From contig NC_052122.1 of assembly GCF_012273895.1 (NCBI RefSeq), forward strand, positions 7,068,001 through 7,132,000: 64,000 nt of DNA. The letters are read 5' to 3'. Shown here one piece after another: positions 35,496 through 46,482 of this stretch. Each line of letters begins with the position of its first letter. The first letter of the stretch is position 1. The notes beneath the pieces were generated by a model that was not told the origin of the DNA, ran no database searches, and saw only the letters and a list, made by a program, of their open reading frames with translations. The position numbers and the translations under genes are program-made. The stretch is from Zerene cesonia (lineage: Eukaryota > Arthropoda > Insecta > Lepidoptera > Pieridae).

Positions 35496-37280
35496 ATGTA
35501 TGGGGTTGGCATGCTCAATAGAACAACAATTTCAGCGGTCACCTTATACTCACCGGTGACCCTCAGCGGGGACTGGCCGAAAGTGGGCCGACTGATATTT
35601 ATGGTCGCACTATCAACCATAGGGACCATCCTCAATGGCTTCTTCGTGGCTTCTTTCTTCGTGGAATACAGTCTCAGAAGAGTTGGTATGTAATTACTTT
35701 TGTTATCTCTTTAGTATCTGATGTTCTTTGTTCCGTTACTTGCGATGGTTTTAAGAATTTGGTGGCGAGAAATTATAAACTGACAATGCAATATTTTTCA
35801 TTATTTTATCTATAAAAGACCTTATGTATATCCTTAAGCTGGTCATATTTATATGTATACTAGTATTATTATTATAATATGACTATTATTGAATATATTT
35901 TTATGTTATACTGTAATAATTATGATTAAAGCTGCAAGCAAATCGCGTTGAAATTTTGGCGAATAATTATGAGTATTATTTGTAGCCAATGCCATAGTAT
36001 TGCTTTTTTGTGATATGTACATAATATATGAACAGGAAATTGTTTATATATAATGTCACTGGAAAAATTTGTAGATATAATACTTATTCCCTTTTTCATA
36101 TAAACTTATGACACATTATTACAACGACATTTCATTTTCCTGAGATACTTAAAATAATAAATACAATGCTTTACAGCTGGATATCAAAATGTTAATTAAA
36201 AACTGCGACCTTCGATATAATTGTATATTTGTACAGCTAGGACATTGCAACGCGATCATTCCATCACAATAAGCTCTTAGCATACATTTCAATTTGTCCT
36301 AGGCTTCGTCTTTCTCGCTTGCGTCGGCCTGGCTGATTTGTTAATAACCGGTGGTGTGATGCCGATATCGTCTGTGGTGCTTCTATCTGGAGAGTGGGAC
36401 AACGAGTTCGTTTGCAATGTGCAGCAGTTCCTCGCAGTTTCGGCGACTTATTGCTACAGCCTGTTCTTTATGGTAAGTCTACACAAATACACTCGCAAAT
36501 ACTGAGCAAATAGTCCAGAGCGGGTAGAATAGTATCTTCTTACAGGGGAGATATTCTCAGTGGTTTATAATTTTGCAGTGCGTGGCAGCTGAAAACTACC
36601 TAAGGCTGTGCTGCTCCCAGGCCGCATATGATATGCTAATCAACTGTAACGTCGGCTTCATCTCTGTGTTTATCTTTCTATTGAGCTTCTCTCTCGGTGG
36701 CGTTGGCGTTTACTTGGGCCTTGATTATGACTACTGTAAGCGCGCATACATCGGCAACAGCTACTACAGAGTGATATCAACAGCATTGTTCCATGCTTTG
36801 CCATCCGCTTGCACAATATTCTGTCTCATTTCGTCCTACTACGGAGTACGTCGCCGCGCGAGCCAACAAATAAGTTACAGGCGCTCCCTTGCTTACGGAC
36901 GCGACAGCTCGATCGCTACGTTAAATATTATTGCATATTTGTTCTTTTTCTCGGCCTGGATACCGTATTTGATCTTCTCCATCGATTTACCGGGCGTCAC
37001 CGATACTAAATACTATTATAGTATTTGGATTGGCCTCGGGCGTTCGGTGTTTACGAGCTTTATGTACGGTATCCTGAACCGAAATTTCCGTCGCGCGTTC
37101 GCTCACCTTTTTAACTATTGCTGTTGTAAGAGCACCCTGTCAGGTCCGCTAGCGAGCCGTCATCGCAGGGAATATAGACAAGGGACCAGTGATGTAAGGG
37201 TGCACATTATGCACCAAGCGGTTAGTACAAGTAGCCCTCAGCGAGCCACTTCTTCTATCCGCGAAACTCAAGAGTTGTAA
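35496..37280 (+). CDS. Class A GPCR, probably Moody/Tre1 group
   Basis: Three coding exons, 35496-35685 (exon starts at the acceptor TTTTAACAG, 35481), 36303-36472 and 36579-37280, join in phase to 353 residues. Seven membrane segments are visible: about 31-57 (N47 in TM1), 65-92 (LAD, D2.50 at 74), 100-121 (with C101, the TM3 disulfide cysteine), 145-168, 184-210 (proline in TM5), 232-254 (AWIP replacing CWxP) and 266-285. C173 in loop 2 pairs with C101. The DRY position reads ENY (125-127) and the NPxxY of TM7 is replaced by TSFMY (279-283). Helix 8 ends in CCC (301-303), a likely palmitoylation site, followed by a short serine-rich tail. The N-terminus carries an N-glycosylation site (NRT, 8-10). 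The layout and the TLSGDWPKVG segment suggest the Moody/Tre1 receptors, which act in glial barrier formation and cell migration in flies; that assignment is from memory and moderate. Introns of 617 and 106 bases hold nothing notable. Confidence 0.85.
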
Positions 37281-37322
37281 AATAATATCTTGACGACTAT
37301 ATCTAATAATATATGTGCATAA

Positions 37323-37328
37323 AATAAA
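37323..37328 (+). terminator. Poly(A) signal AATAAA of the GPCR gene
   Basis: Canonical AATAAA 43 bases after the stop codon. A second one lies about 55 bases further on. Confidence 0.5.
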
Positions 37329-38870
37329 ATCTTATTAATGCTTCACCCTTAAATCTCCAGATTTGATGTTAAAAATCTAAATAAAAATATCAGCCCATTG
37401 ATGTTTAGCTCGTGAATTTTAAATTATTGCTGTTATCATCAGGAAGTCTTTCTTAATTTCGCTTGAAAACTTGAAAGTGCAGCTTAACCCGATGCAAGTA
37501 TGTTTCTACTGTTTCCGTCCGCCATTCTTAAGATTCTGTGAAACTTTCAAATAAGTTGTTGCGACGTTATCTTGTTATTTTCTATCTGGTAAATCAAAAT
37601 ACAATTTTATATAAATATGCAATTTCTTTACAAAAGGCCAGCATATTAAGATAATATGGAGGGTTATGCATTTATTCTTATTTTTTCGCCATCTGTCCTG
37701 TTAGGTATTACATAAAAGGATGATGAGATTTTTATTATATGCCAGATCCTTTGTTTCGCAATTTTGAAAATAGAATATTTACTTTTATATTAGAAATTTT
37801 CGGAGTATTTATAACTTAACTAATACATAAAACTATTTTTGTATGCGAAGGATATCTGCTTATATTTTTGTAGCCCATGCTTTAAAACATATAACAAAAT
37901 GAAGCGGAAAATATAACACAACATAATTCATAAACCAAATACCTTTTATATGCAATGTATAAATATGGCTATTATATTTTAAACAAATAATGGAAAGAGA
38001 ACAAATTAATAATTTAATTGTAATAAATGGTATGTCTATATTTTTGTGTACGTTGTATATAATTTTCACGCCTAATTGGACATGAAGCAAATAATATTTT
38101 TAGTTGTAGCTATTGCATTTTCGATATTTACATGTATATATTTAACTTTTTACTGCTTTGATCTTCTGTTATGCTCATAATAAAATGAATTATTTAGCTC
38201 AAATATTGCTAAATTTCTATAAAATCTATTTAAAGAATTTGTTATTATTTTATAATCAAGGACCTCACACAAAAATGATATAAATCAACACCGGTCCGAA
38301 ATAGCGCGCATATTTTTACAGCTACTGCTTAAAAATATTTTTGTAAAAATGGAAAAATGACTCACAAAAAGAATAATATAACAGTTTACTAGCTATGCAA
38401 AAAAAATAATGTTAAATGTATTTAAGAATCGTTGCTAGTAAATACTAAGTTGATTGTAACTACAGTGACAAAGGTGAAATGTATTTTTGTATATATAGTT
38501 AAATATTTTTGTATAAATGGACTGTGGAACAGTCGTTATATGTGGTTAATGAAATATTTTGTAATATATATTTTATTAGTTTATGTAAAAAAAAAATAAG
38601 AGACATGATTTTTATTGCAACGTAATAAAAGAGAGGAATATTTTTTAAAGTTACTCTAGGATTGTAGTAGGTACTAATGGGCAAGCTTCTTGCGCCCAAT
38701 TGGGTTAATCGCCTTACGATAGACGATTCAAGATACCTGGTTGGAATCAGGACTGAATGCTGTAATACAATGCGGAATGTAATCCATACGTGAGCTCGTT
38801 ATTAATCGATACGCATTGAACTTGGGCCAGTCTAATGTGTATATTGTTTTGACTGTTTTCATTTTCAGTC

Positions 38871-38904
38871 TTCTGATTTTCTTCTTCTTCTGATTTTCTT
38901 CTTC
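38871..38904. repeat. Perfect 17-bp tandem duplication
   Basis: TTCTGATTTTCTTCTTC occurs twice in direct succession (38871-38887 and 38888-38904) inside a pyrimidine-rich tract. Probably replication slippage. Confidence 0.9.
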
Positions 38905-39366
38905 GTCTTAGTACGTCAAAAGGCAGACAGAAGATTCGTCCCTAGGTAACAAAGGACTGGTGACCTAGATGCGTTTTGTTTATATTGGATGTAGAAAGGG
39001 GCATTTGTAATCACAAATGATATAACCAATCGGTTATATTATTGTATGTCGTTGAATGTTTATAATTATCACGTTTCTAATCTTCACTTAACTGTATTCA
39101 TATAGGTTCCTTCCTTTACAATTACTAATGCAAAAAGTCCATATCCGATAAAACGCAAATCCCCGGTGTTAATTAGATGTAGTAGAAGTAATACCAATTC
39201 GTGCCGGCGGCGATTTCAAAATCCAATTTCACCAATATGACTCTCCTCCGACCTACCAAAGGCTATTTATAATTCCGGCAGTTTTGGTCACTAGATTTAT
39301 CGATTATCGTTTCATATGGATTCAGAATTGACAAATTATTTCAGTGTCGGCTAGGATGTAATATCA

Positions 39367-39460
39367 ATGCGTCTGAGGCCTGTATCCTTTTCCTCACCCT
39401 TGCCAGTGCATTCCTTTGTTCCCTTCATCAATTCCTCCCCTATCTCTAAAAGCTTACATT
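39367..39460 (-). repeat. Dispersed SINE-like element, fragment
   Basis: TATCCTTTTCCTCACCCTTGCCAGTGCATTCCTT (split: TATCCTTTTCCTCACCC then TTGCCAGTGCATTCCTT) matches about 35 bases of the copy at 62385-62640 in the same orientation. Only a short part of the family is present. Confidence 0.6.
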
Positions 39461-42400
39461 TACAGATACCTTACCTGAAATATTTGTGGACGGTAGTGAT
39501 TCTATACAAGCAATCAATATTATCGTCAATAAACAAACTCCAACTCGAAAAAATGCTTCGTTCAAGCTTTGACAATTGCTTATGAATATTTTTTGAAAGG
39601 TCAAAAATACTTAATAATGAATTCTACTCTTATTTCGTATTGGTAGGCGAACTGGCTATTGCGCATATTATCAATTGTGACTGTTGCCTATTTTGTTGCC
39701 GCCCTGATCAACCATTTTTATTGAATGGGAGCTTTTTGTCTCCCTAATATCGGCGCTTCTTAGATATAATTGGTAGATATAAGTGGATACCCTGTCTAGA
39801 GTCGGGATCAAGCTTGTTAAGTGCAATATGAACTTTGTTGTTTTGTGAACTGTCTGTGGCAGCTTTGAACACGACGATATAGGTGTGAATAACTACACTG
39901 ATACGCAAGGGCTTTCCAATACCTTTTAGCAGAAATTACACGCTTTTGCATAGGAATTTACCAAAAAATGCTTTTGTAGATAAAAGCCTACATAATTTCA
40001 TTCCACAGCGTTATTACTTTAGAGTTTATATTTCAAAGAATATTAAATTGCGTGTATAAATTTATATTTCTCACATGACACGTGATAAGCTCTCCACGTC
40101 TCTGCATTTACCGATAATAGACTTATGATAAATTTCGACACATAACTACAACATGGAAACCTTGCCCTTATAGAAATTCTACGATATTGTTATTATATAA
40201 AATCGTTATTGAGTTGCCTTTAATGATAATACGGTGAAGTGGTCTTGAAAAGAATGCCTTAAACTTTCAATAAATAGAGAATATGAGGGAGCAAATGGAT
40301 TTGTCACTGTGGTTAGAATCGATGCTAAAATAACTTTGTGAATATTTATTTCTCTAATAGCTATACTTTATACAAATTATAAATTTATATTGGTATATTA
40401 ATTTTAGTAATTTATTGTACATGTACTTAATAATGATTAACTATCTGGTTATATAATATATTCGAGAGTTAGCTAATACTGTATAAAAGCTGTGTATGTA
40501 CCATTATAGAATTGCCCCATCATATTATATGAAGCTTTACTAATCCCTCCGTCATCGACCTTCATTTATTGTATGAAAGCTCTTAAACACTATCTAAAAA
40601 CCTTTTTAAAATCCATCCGGTTCAGCTAGCCGGGAACTTTCTATTACTATTAATTAATTTTAACTCTATACAAGTATTAACCTTATTTTTATTTACTAAC
40701 ATTTTCCAGTGACTAATAACGTAATCTCAGCTTAGCAATTTCAAAATAATTTTTGAGTAGCTCTTACTAAACAACAAGGTTTTTGTTTTTAAAATTCAAA
40801 TTAAATATTGCAATCTACTTTCCCGAAGTCCCGGTTCCTTATAAGCTGGAACAGAATTTGAATTGGTCCTTTTAAAGCTTTTGCTAATGAATTGGTGCCA
40901 AAATTGTAGAATTTGAAATTAAAGCTCTTCTGAATGCTTTTTTCAATAACTAACGTGTTTACAGCTGGAGCCAATGGCTCATGTACTATCCTATTTTCTG
41001 CTATGGAAACAAATGTGTTTTTCATATTTATTATTAAGATGGTATTATATACGAGAAACATCTCGCCTGTTAAAACTTAACGAATTTATAACTATCCTGT
41101 TCGCTACCCATTTTTTTATATTTACAGGTATATTTACTTACTATGTAAATTACTTATGTAATATAAATGTTAGGACTATTTTTGAGAATAATTATTGTTA
41201 AGTCCAGAAGTTCAAATCTTTTGGAATAAATGAATTTATCCGGTACTTGTACATTGCTTTTGGATCGGCCGACCTAAATAGTTGGTAACCTCAGTAGTCA
41301 AACGAATTAACAAATTTAATACTGTCAAATACGTATTTTTACAACTATTAATAAAATTTACGTCAAAGTCTTATTTATTACAGGATAATGACTTTGTGCT
41401 AAAACTGCATTCATACTATGTAACATTGTTATTTCAAGTGATGTATAATGTATTTCGAAGCTTTACCCTATTGTTAAACTGTATTGAATTATTTATGTAT
41501 AAAAATTTTCTACGGTGTCCGAGCATATTAAATTTCCTAAATGCTTCTGTTATTGAGCGTATAATATTCGCAGCATTGTAATAAATATATTTTTAATTAA
41601 CATGTTAAATCAATACCGTAATATAGCCCTATACCTGAAATAATATTGCATTTAATGTTGTATTGTTATGATGTAACTAATTGTATCTTATTCAAATACT
41701 CAAATAAATAAATATTTTTGGTGTCCATATACTTGTTTTTATTTTACATCAAACTTCGCATCCTAGTATATACTTCTGGAATACAATATTTTAGGACTGA
41801 TACTATATACGCAGGTTAAACACGTCATAATTAGGTGATTTTACGTTATGGTTTCCATACTCGATCTCAATCCAGAATCTACAGATTAGGTTTGATAGCC
41901 CGAAGTAGATCGCTTCTCTTTTTAAGTGTATAAGAACAAGAAAGTGATCAAAAGTTACCATGTATTCGAAGCCATCATCTTTAATCCAGATTACGGATCA
42001 GAGCTCTATATTGAAAGCCAGCGTAACGATTCATAAAGCGACGATCTTCTTTGAGGTTAGATTAATCATATCCATGTACTGAAAAGCTATAGAATTCTTA
42101 AATACCAGGCTTATTTGTTGATTGTAAGCGTCAATTGATAGTGACTTTTTATTTTATTTTTTTTCGAAAATTCTACAGTAGGTCACGTGTCATATGAACC
42201 GTCAGACCTATATGCTCTTCTGTAGCATAAAAAAACAATTTTGAAAAATTCACCAAAACTGTCGCTCAGTCATCCATTTATGAACTTCTTTCAAATTGAC
42301 TCACAAGTGAACGAGCGGTCGTGTCCGAACAATTAATATATTATAATCAATAAGCTACACGTCAATAGATTTGTAACAATTGTGGACGCTAGGATAGATT

Positions 42401-43884
42401 TAAATTGGTTAGAAGGATTGATAAAAGAAGTTACGTTGCAACTGCCTCCGGGCGTATCGGGAATATTTAAAATAGCATTGCTTGAGGCTAGGTTAGATAT
42501 TACAGACGAACCTAAAGGCGCTTTTTACTCTTGCCTTTTTGTCTAAGTATGAAAGCTTTGAAAACAAGGTAAAATAATAATAAAAATGAACGTAAAAAAG
42601 GTTTTAATAAGCGCAATGCTCGAGATCGGTTTCTTTCATATTTTGTTCAGGTACAAGGGATATTCTCATTGAACGTAGATAATAGGTAAAGACTACAAGG
42701 GAAATTGCTAAAAGAACTCTTTACTTTTCTCATACAATTTTGTCTAATGGTGGTGAATGGACATGCATACTATGGAAAAGATTTAGGGTTATGTCGGACT
42801 CTCATTTTTACAGGGTAGGCAGTAAATACACCAGATCACAAAATATTTATTGAAACGTATCTCTTACATTTAAGTTAAAATACTGCCTAATGGCGTTTTG
42901 CAGATTCGTTGCGAGCCAACAAGTAGCCAACGCCACGCATGTTACAGGTGGCCGAGAGCATAAAAAGTATATAACTCATTCGATCAGTATTTTCATCAGG
43001 TTCTTCGCCAGTTTTTGTAGCATTTACTTTAAAGTGAATAATTAAAAAGACTATTAATCATGAATGGAGTAGCTATATAGTTAATTTGATAAATCCTGTT
43101 ATGGAAATTAAATTATCGCATATTTGTTATTATTATATTGTGCATGCATGAGTTTATAATATAAAGCAGCGACTTTTGTTTGAAAATCAATTTGTGTACA
43201 GGAAAAATATGTAACGACGAAACTTTAATGGTAAAAAAAATATAAAAGCAGTATTTTAAAAATAAAGAACTCTTTTCTAAACGATCATTTCATCATTATT
43301 CATATTAAATATCTCAAAGAGTCTGATTATAGAAACAAAGGTCTTTGAGTAGAAAGATTTCTCGCGAATACGTGTGTACAATAATTTTACATTTGTCATT
43401 CGAGATTCCTAGATATTTTATTACCTACAAAGGAAATTACAATAAACTTTTATACTTGACAAAGAAAAGTATCAAGCATCACTATTTTATAGTACGTGCA
43501 ATTATGAATAACTTCGATATAGTACCCAATATTTTAACTAGTAACTAAATAATCACTTCTATTCCAATATAGCATAGGGAAAAGTATTTTAGTAAAGCTA
43601 TAAGCTAATTCCTGACAGTATCGAGAACAAATTCAATCGAGTTCGATTCGATTGAACACAGAGTTGGTACTATTGAAACTAAGACTCAAAATTAAATCAT
43701 CTCGATCGAAAATTTCAATCTTAAAACTACCATTTTTAAACTACCATTTGATGTGGTTATAAAGTAAGAGATAAATCGAATCAAAATCGAATTGAAAACG
43801 ACACTCATGTCAACAATCGAATCTATTTCGGTGGTAGCTTCCGACCTTAGGAGACAGCAATTGTAAAAAAACTTTTTTTGAATA

Positions 43885-44062
43885 AAAACTAAACTGCCTT
43901 CAAATTATCACAACTTGACGAAATTTAAATGGTACTACATGAAAGGCACCAACATAAATATAAAAAAAGAATCATAAAAACTGGTTCACCCAGTAAAAAG
44001 TGGAGATATAAAACAAAAAAAAATACAGACATCCTCCTTTTTTGAAGTCGGTTGAAAAAGTT
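43885..44062 (-). repeat. TTGAAGTCGGTTGA family, copy 3
   Basis: Contains CTGCCTTCAAATTATCA, GAAAGGCACCAACAT, CTGGTTCACCCAGTA and TTTTTTGAAGTCGGTTGAAA in the same order and orientation as 29675-29832. A minus-strand open frame over it is incidental. Confidence 0.65.
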
Positions 44063-44529
44063 GTTTCTATCCGGAATAGTTGAATGTAAAATTCGAATGA
44101 TATTAAGCGACGCTGAAACCTTTTCATTACAGCTCGCTGATCTCTTGAACAGAAGATACATATTGAGTATAAAGATAACATTTTATTTATTTTACATCGC
44201 TATTTTAACAAGTTACTGAATTTTTCCTTTCATAGCTCTTGGCCATGGCTTGACTCGGTCGAAGCCATTGAATGGATAGATTTTATTGCAATTCAGCGAT
44301 ATTAATACTCTATTTCTAGACTAGATTTTTAGATGCATGTCTATTAAAGGTTGCAATTAGTTTTTTATTTTCTTTAGTTTGAAAGCGATGCACGACCATT
44401 CTGTCATTAGATATTATAATAGCAATGGTCGTGTAAACAGGCTATTTCCGTATGGTAAGCGTGCCTTTTTTGTTGAATGTCAATCGTCATATAGCCTTGC
44501 TCAACAGTCTTTCGGGTTACGAATTATAA

Positions 44530-44700
44530 CGGTGAAAGGTGTCCGCTTGGTGGGGGCGAGCCAGGCGCGGCGCGCATGGCAGTCCGCCGCGCGCGCATGC
44601 CTGACACGACGTCGCCGAAGGAGCCAGAATTCGCGCGCAGCCTTCACTTCGAAACGACTAATGGGAAACTTTTACTTTCGCACGAAACTCTAAAAACTTC
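44530..44700 (+). promoter_or_regulatory. CpG-rich promoter / 5' UTR region
   Basis: The stretch 44545-44640 contains many CG dinucleotides (for example GGCGCGGCGCGCATGGC and CCGCCGCGCGCGCATGCC), in sharp contrast to the AT-rich surroundings. It lies immediately upstream of a signal-peptide exon, which fits a transcription start region. Short open frames across it in two frames are not considered genes. No TATA box was recognised. Confidence 0.45.
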
Positions 44701-44784
44701 GCAGGACATTTGGATGTGTGTGTACGTGCCTGTGTTTGTAGTTTGTACGATGCTATAGTGACAGTTATTAAAAAGTATTTTATT

Positions 44785-44872
44785 ATGTTCGAAGGTGACA
44801 ATTATTTGAATATGTATCTGTGTTTATGCCTTGTTATTTGGAGCGCTGCCTTCGTGCCGACTCAAGCCCAAG
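44785..44872 (+). CDS. First coding exon of a secreted or cell-surface protein (partial)
   Basis: The frame MFEGDNYLNMYLCLCLVIW continues to about residue 29 and ends at a strong donor, GCCCAAG|GTGAGTTG (44872/44873), in phase 1. The hydrophobic stretch after MYLC and a plausible cleavage region around PTQAQ make a signal peptide. The start could also be an in-frame ATG at 44710, adding 25 residues, or the internal ATG at 44812. I found no compatible second exon in the following 19 kb. Long first introns after a signal-peptide exon are common in insect immunoglobulin-type adhesion genes, but the protein itself cannot be identified from this exon. Confidence 0.6.
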
Positions 44873-45256
44873 GTGAGTTGAACAATGATGGTCCAACTCC
44901 TTCCTCTATTGTGCGAAAACCACGATCGCCGCACACCGTACACCCAGCTCGTATTCACTCGAGCTTCACAAATATCCTAGCATACGATATACTTTAACAA
45001 TCAAATACTCAATTGAAATGTTACATTATCATAGCATTTTATATAACTTTTAAATAAGAAAAACACGATTATTATAATGATTGTTAAATAAACATTATAT
45101 TTATCAGCTTGGATTTAAATAAAATCATCGTTATATTGAGTAGCTATCGATCGTTGAATATATTTATTAAAAAGATGCTTTTTAAGTGCGTTGATGGAAA
45201 TTTTAATTTAGTGCCTTTTAATGAAATGAAATTTATTTTTTTTTTAACATTATATT

Positions 45257-45303
45257 AAAAATATAAAGCAGGTAATATATTATATTACCTGCTTTATATT
45301 TTT
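45257..45303. repeat. Perfect 22-bp inverted repeat, 3-base loop
   Basis: Arm 45257-45278 (AAAAATATAAAGCAGGTAAT plus AT) is exactly complementary to 45282-45303, with ATT between. The stem has no mismatch. It lies 385 bases downstream of the signal-peptide exon in the putative intron. Confidence 0.9.
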
Positions 45304-46397
45304 ACTCCACTATTTAATATTACTCCGCTACTCAAAATTAATGTGAAAAGTTACCTTATCATTCATGTAGAGCTTTATAAGTACGGCATTATTATGTAAT
45401 ATTTTTATATAAAAGAAGCTGTATCCTGGATAATGATGCGGATGTTCAAGCGGAAAAACTTCAAAAGTAATATCATATTATCGTGATCATGTATAACATG
45501 TTTCAATATAAACAATATGTACAATATGTAATATCTTAAATTCGCTGCATCGCGTACAAGCGGACGATGCGAATAAACAGATAGGTACTTTATAAGAGTG
45601 AATGCAAGATTGAAATGAACTCGAATATTCCGTTGCGTGGTAAATCATAACATTAGCGATATGAATGCGAATAATAAAGACAACAAATAGAGAACAAATC
45701 CGAAACGCAACACGCAATCTGTAAGGCCAATAGTCACTTCATAACGAACGTCTTTTGCGAGACTGTCTTCAGGCAAATTATAAAATGTGAACGATAATAT
45801 CCGTAAAGAAATCAGCCGCAATAAAGAACCTTTGAAATAGTCGTAGTAGTAGATAGATTTCCAGTGAAAGCGTTACAGTTGAAGAGATAACTTATATTTT
45901 ACAAGTTCTCACGGCAAACAAAGGAAGTTATGCGCTAAAAACTAACTAACTAGTTATATTACTATAAATCCCATATCAATCCTTATCTAATTTAAAGTTC
46001 ACTAGGCAATGCATAGTAGGTATATCATGACCACTTAATATTTTAGTAAATTGAAAGAGTAAAATAAATAAAACCTGTTTCACTCTATAACCTTTTGCGA
46101 TACCTGTTTTCGTAACTAAATTTGCTATTTATAATGTACCCACAGATGGCTTTGGATTTAGGACCTCAGAGGCGTATAATCGAACACCGGTGTAAATTGG
46201 AAATCGTTGATTTTATATGTCTTGTCTGTCATGAGCATAAACTTTACACCTACAATGTCAAATAAAGTCCACGTTCATAAAAGATTTAGTTAACAATAAC
46301 GCTGAAAAAGGTTCGAAACACAGATTTTTCATGTTAAAAAAATATGTTCGGAGCGAGTGGAAGCCCATGCTACCTCTCTCTATTGTTTCAACACCAG

Positions 46398-46482
46398 GCG
46401 ATCAAAAATCTCTTTGATGCTGCTGGCACAAACGAAGTTAAAAGCATAGGGATCGATACCAAAAGCCTTAAAAGTTCCAAGC
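46398..46482 (+). other. Exon-like segment with strong splice sites
   Basis: The acceptor has an excellent pyrimidine tract (CTACCTCTCTCTATTGTTTC before AACACCAG, 46397), and the donor is CCAAGC|GTGAGTTC. The 85 bases are open in one frame, translating to a peptide that starts AIKNLFDAAGTNEV. That frame requires phase 0 entry, while the exon at 44785-44872 ends in phase 1; joined directly, it would hit a stop after six codons. It could be a frame-breaking cassette exon, an exon of another transcript, or chance. Confidence 0.25.

Larger units (their letters stand above)
37329..44529. other. AT-rich intergenic region
   Basis: No supported coding exon. The open frames here (for example 40801-41061 minus and 41282-41581 plus) are AT-rich, without recognisable domains or splice signals. 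Contents are the repeats listed separately and, at about 43620-43825, a cluster of ATCGAAT-like words (ATTCAATCGAGTTCGATTCG, AAATCGAATCAAAATCGAAT and similar) of unknown meaning. Confidence 0.55.

Noticed and set aside
44379..44758. Two plus-strand frames (104 and 60 codons) through the CpG-rich segment
   Set aside because: GC-rich promoter or 5' UTR sequence has few stops by composition; neither frame has a recognisable domain, and the signal-peptide exon downstream gives a better explanation.
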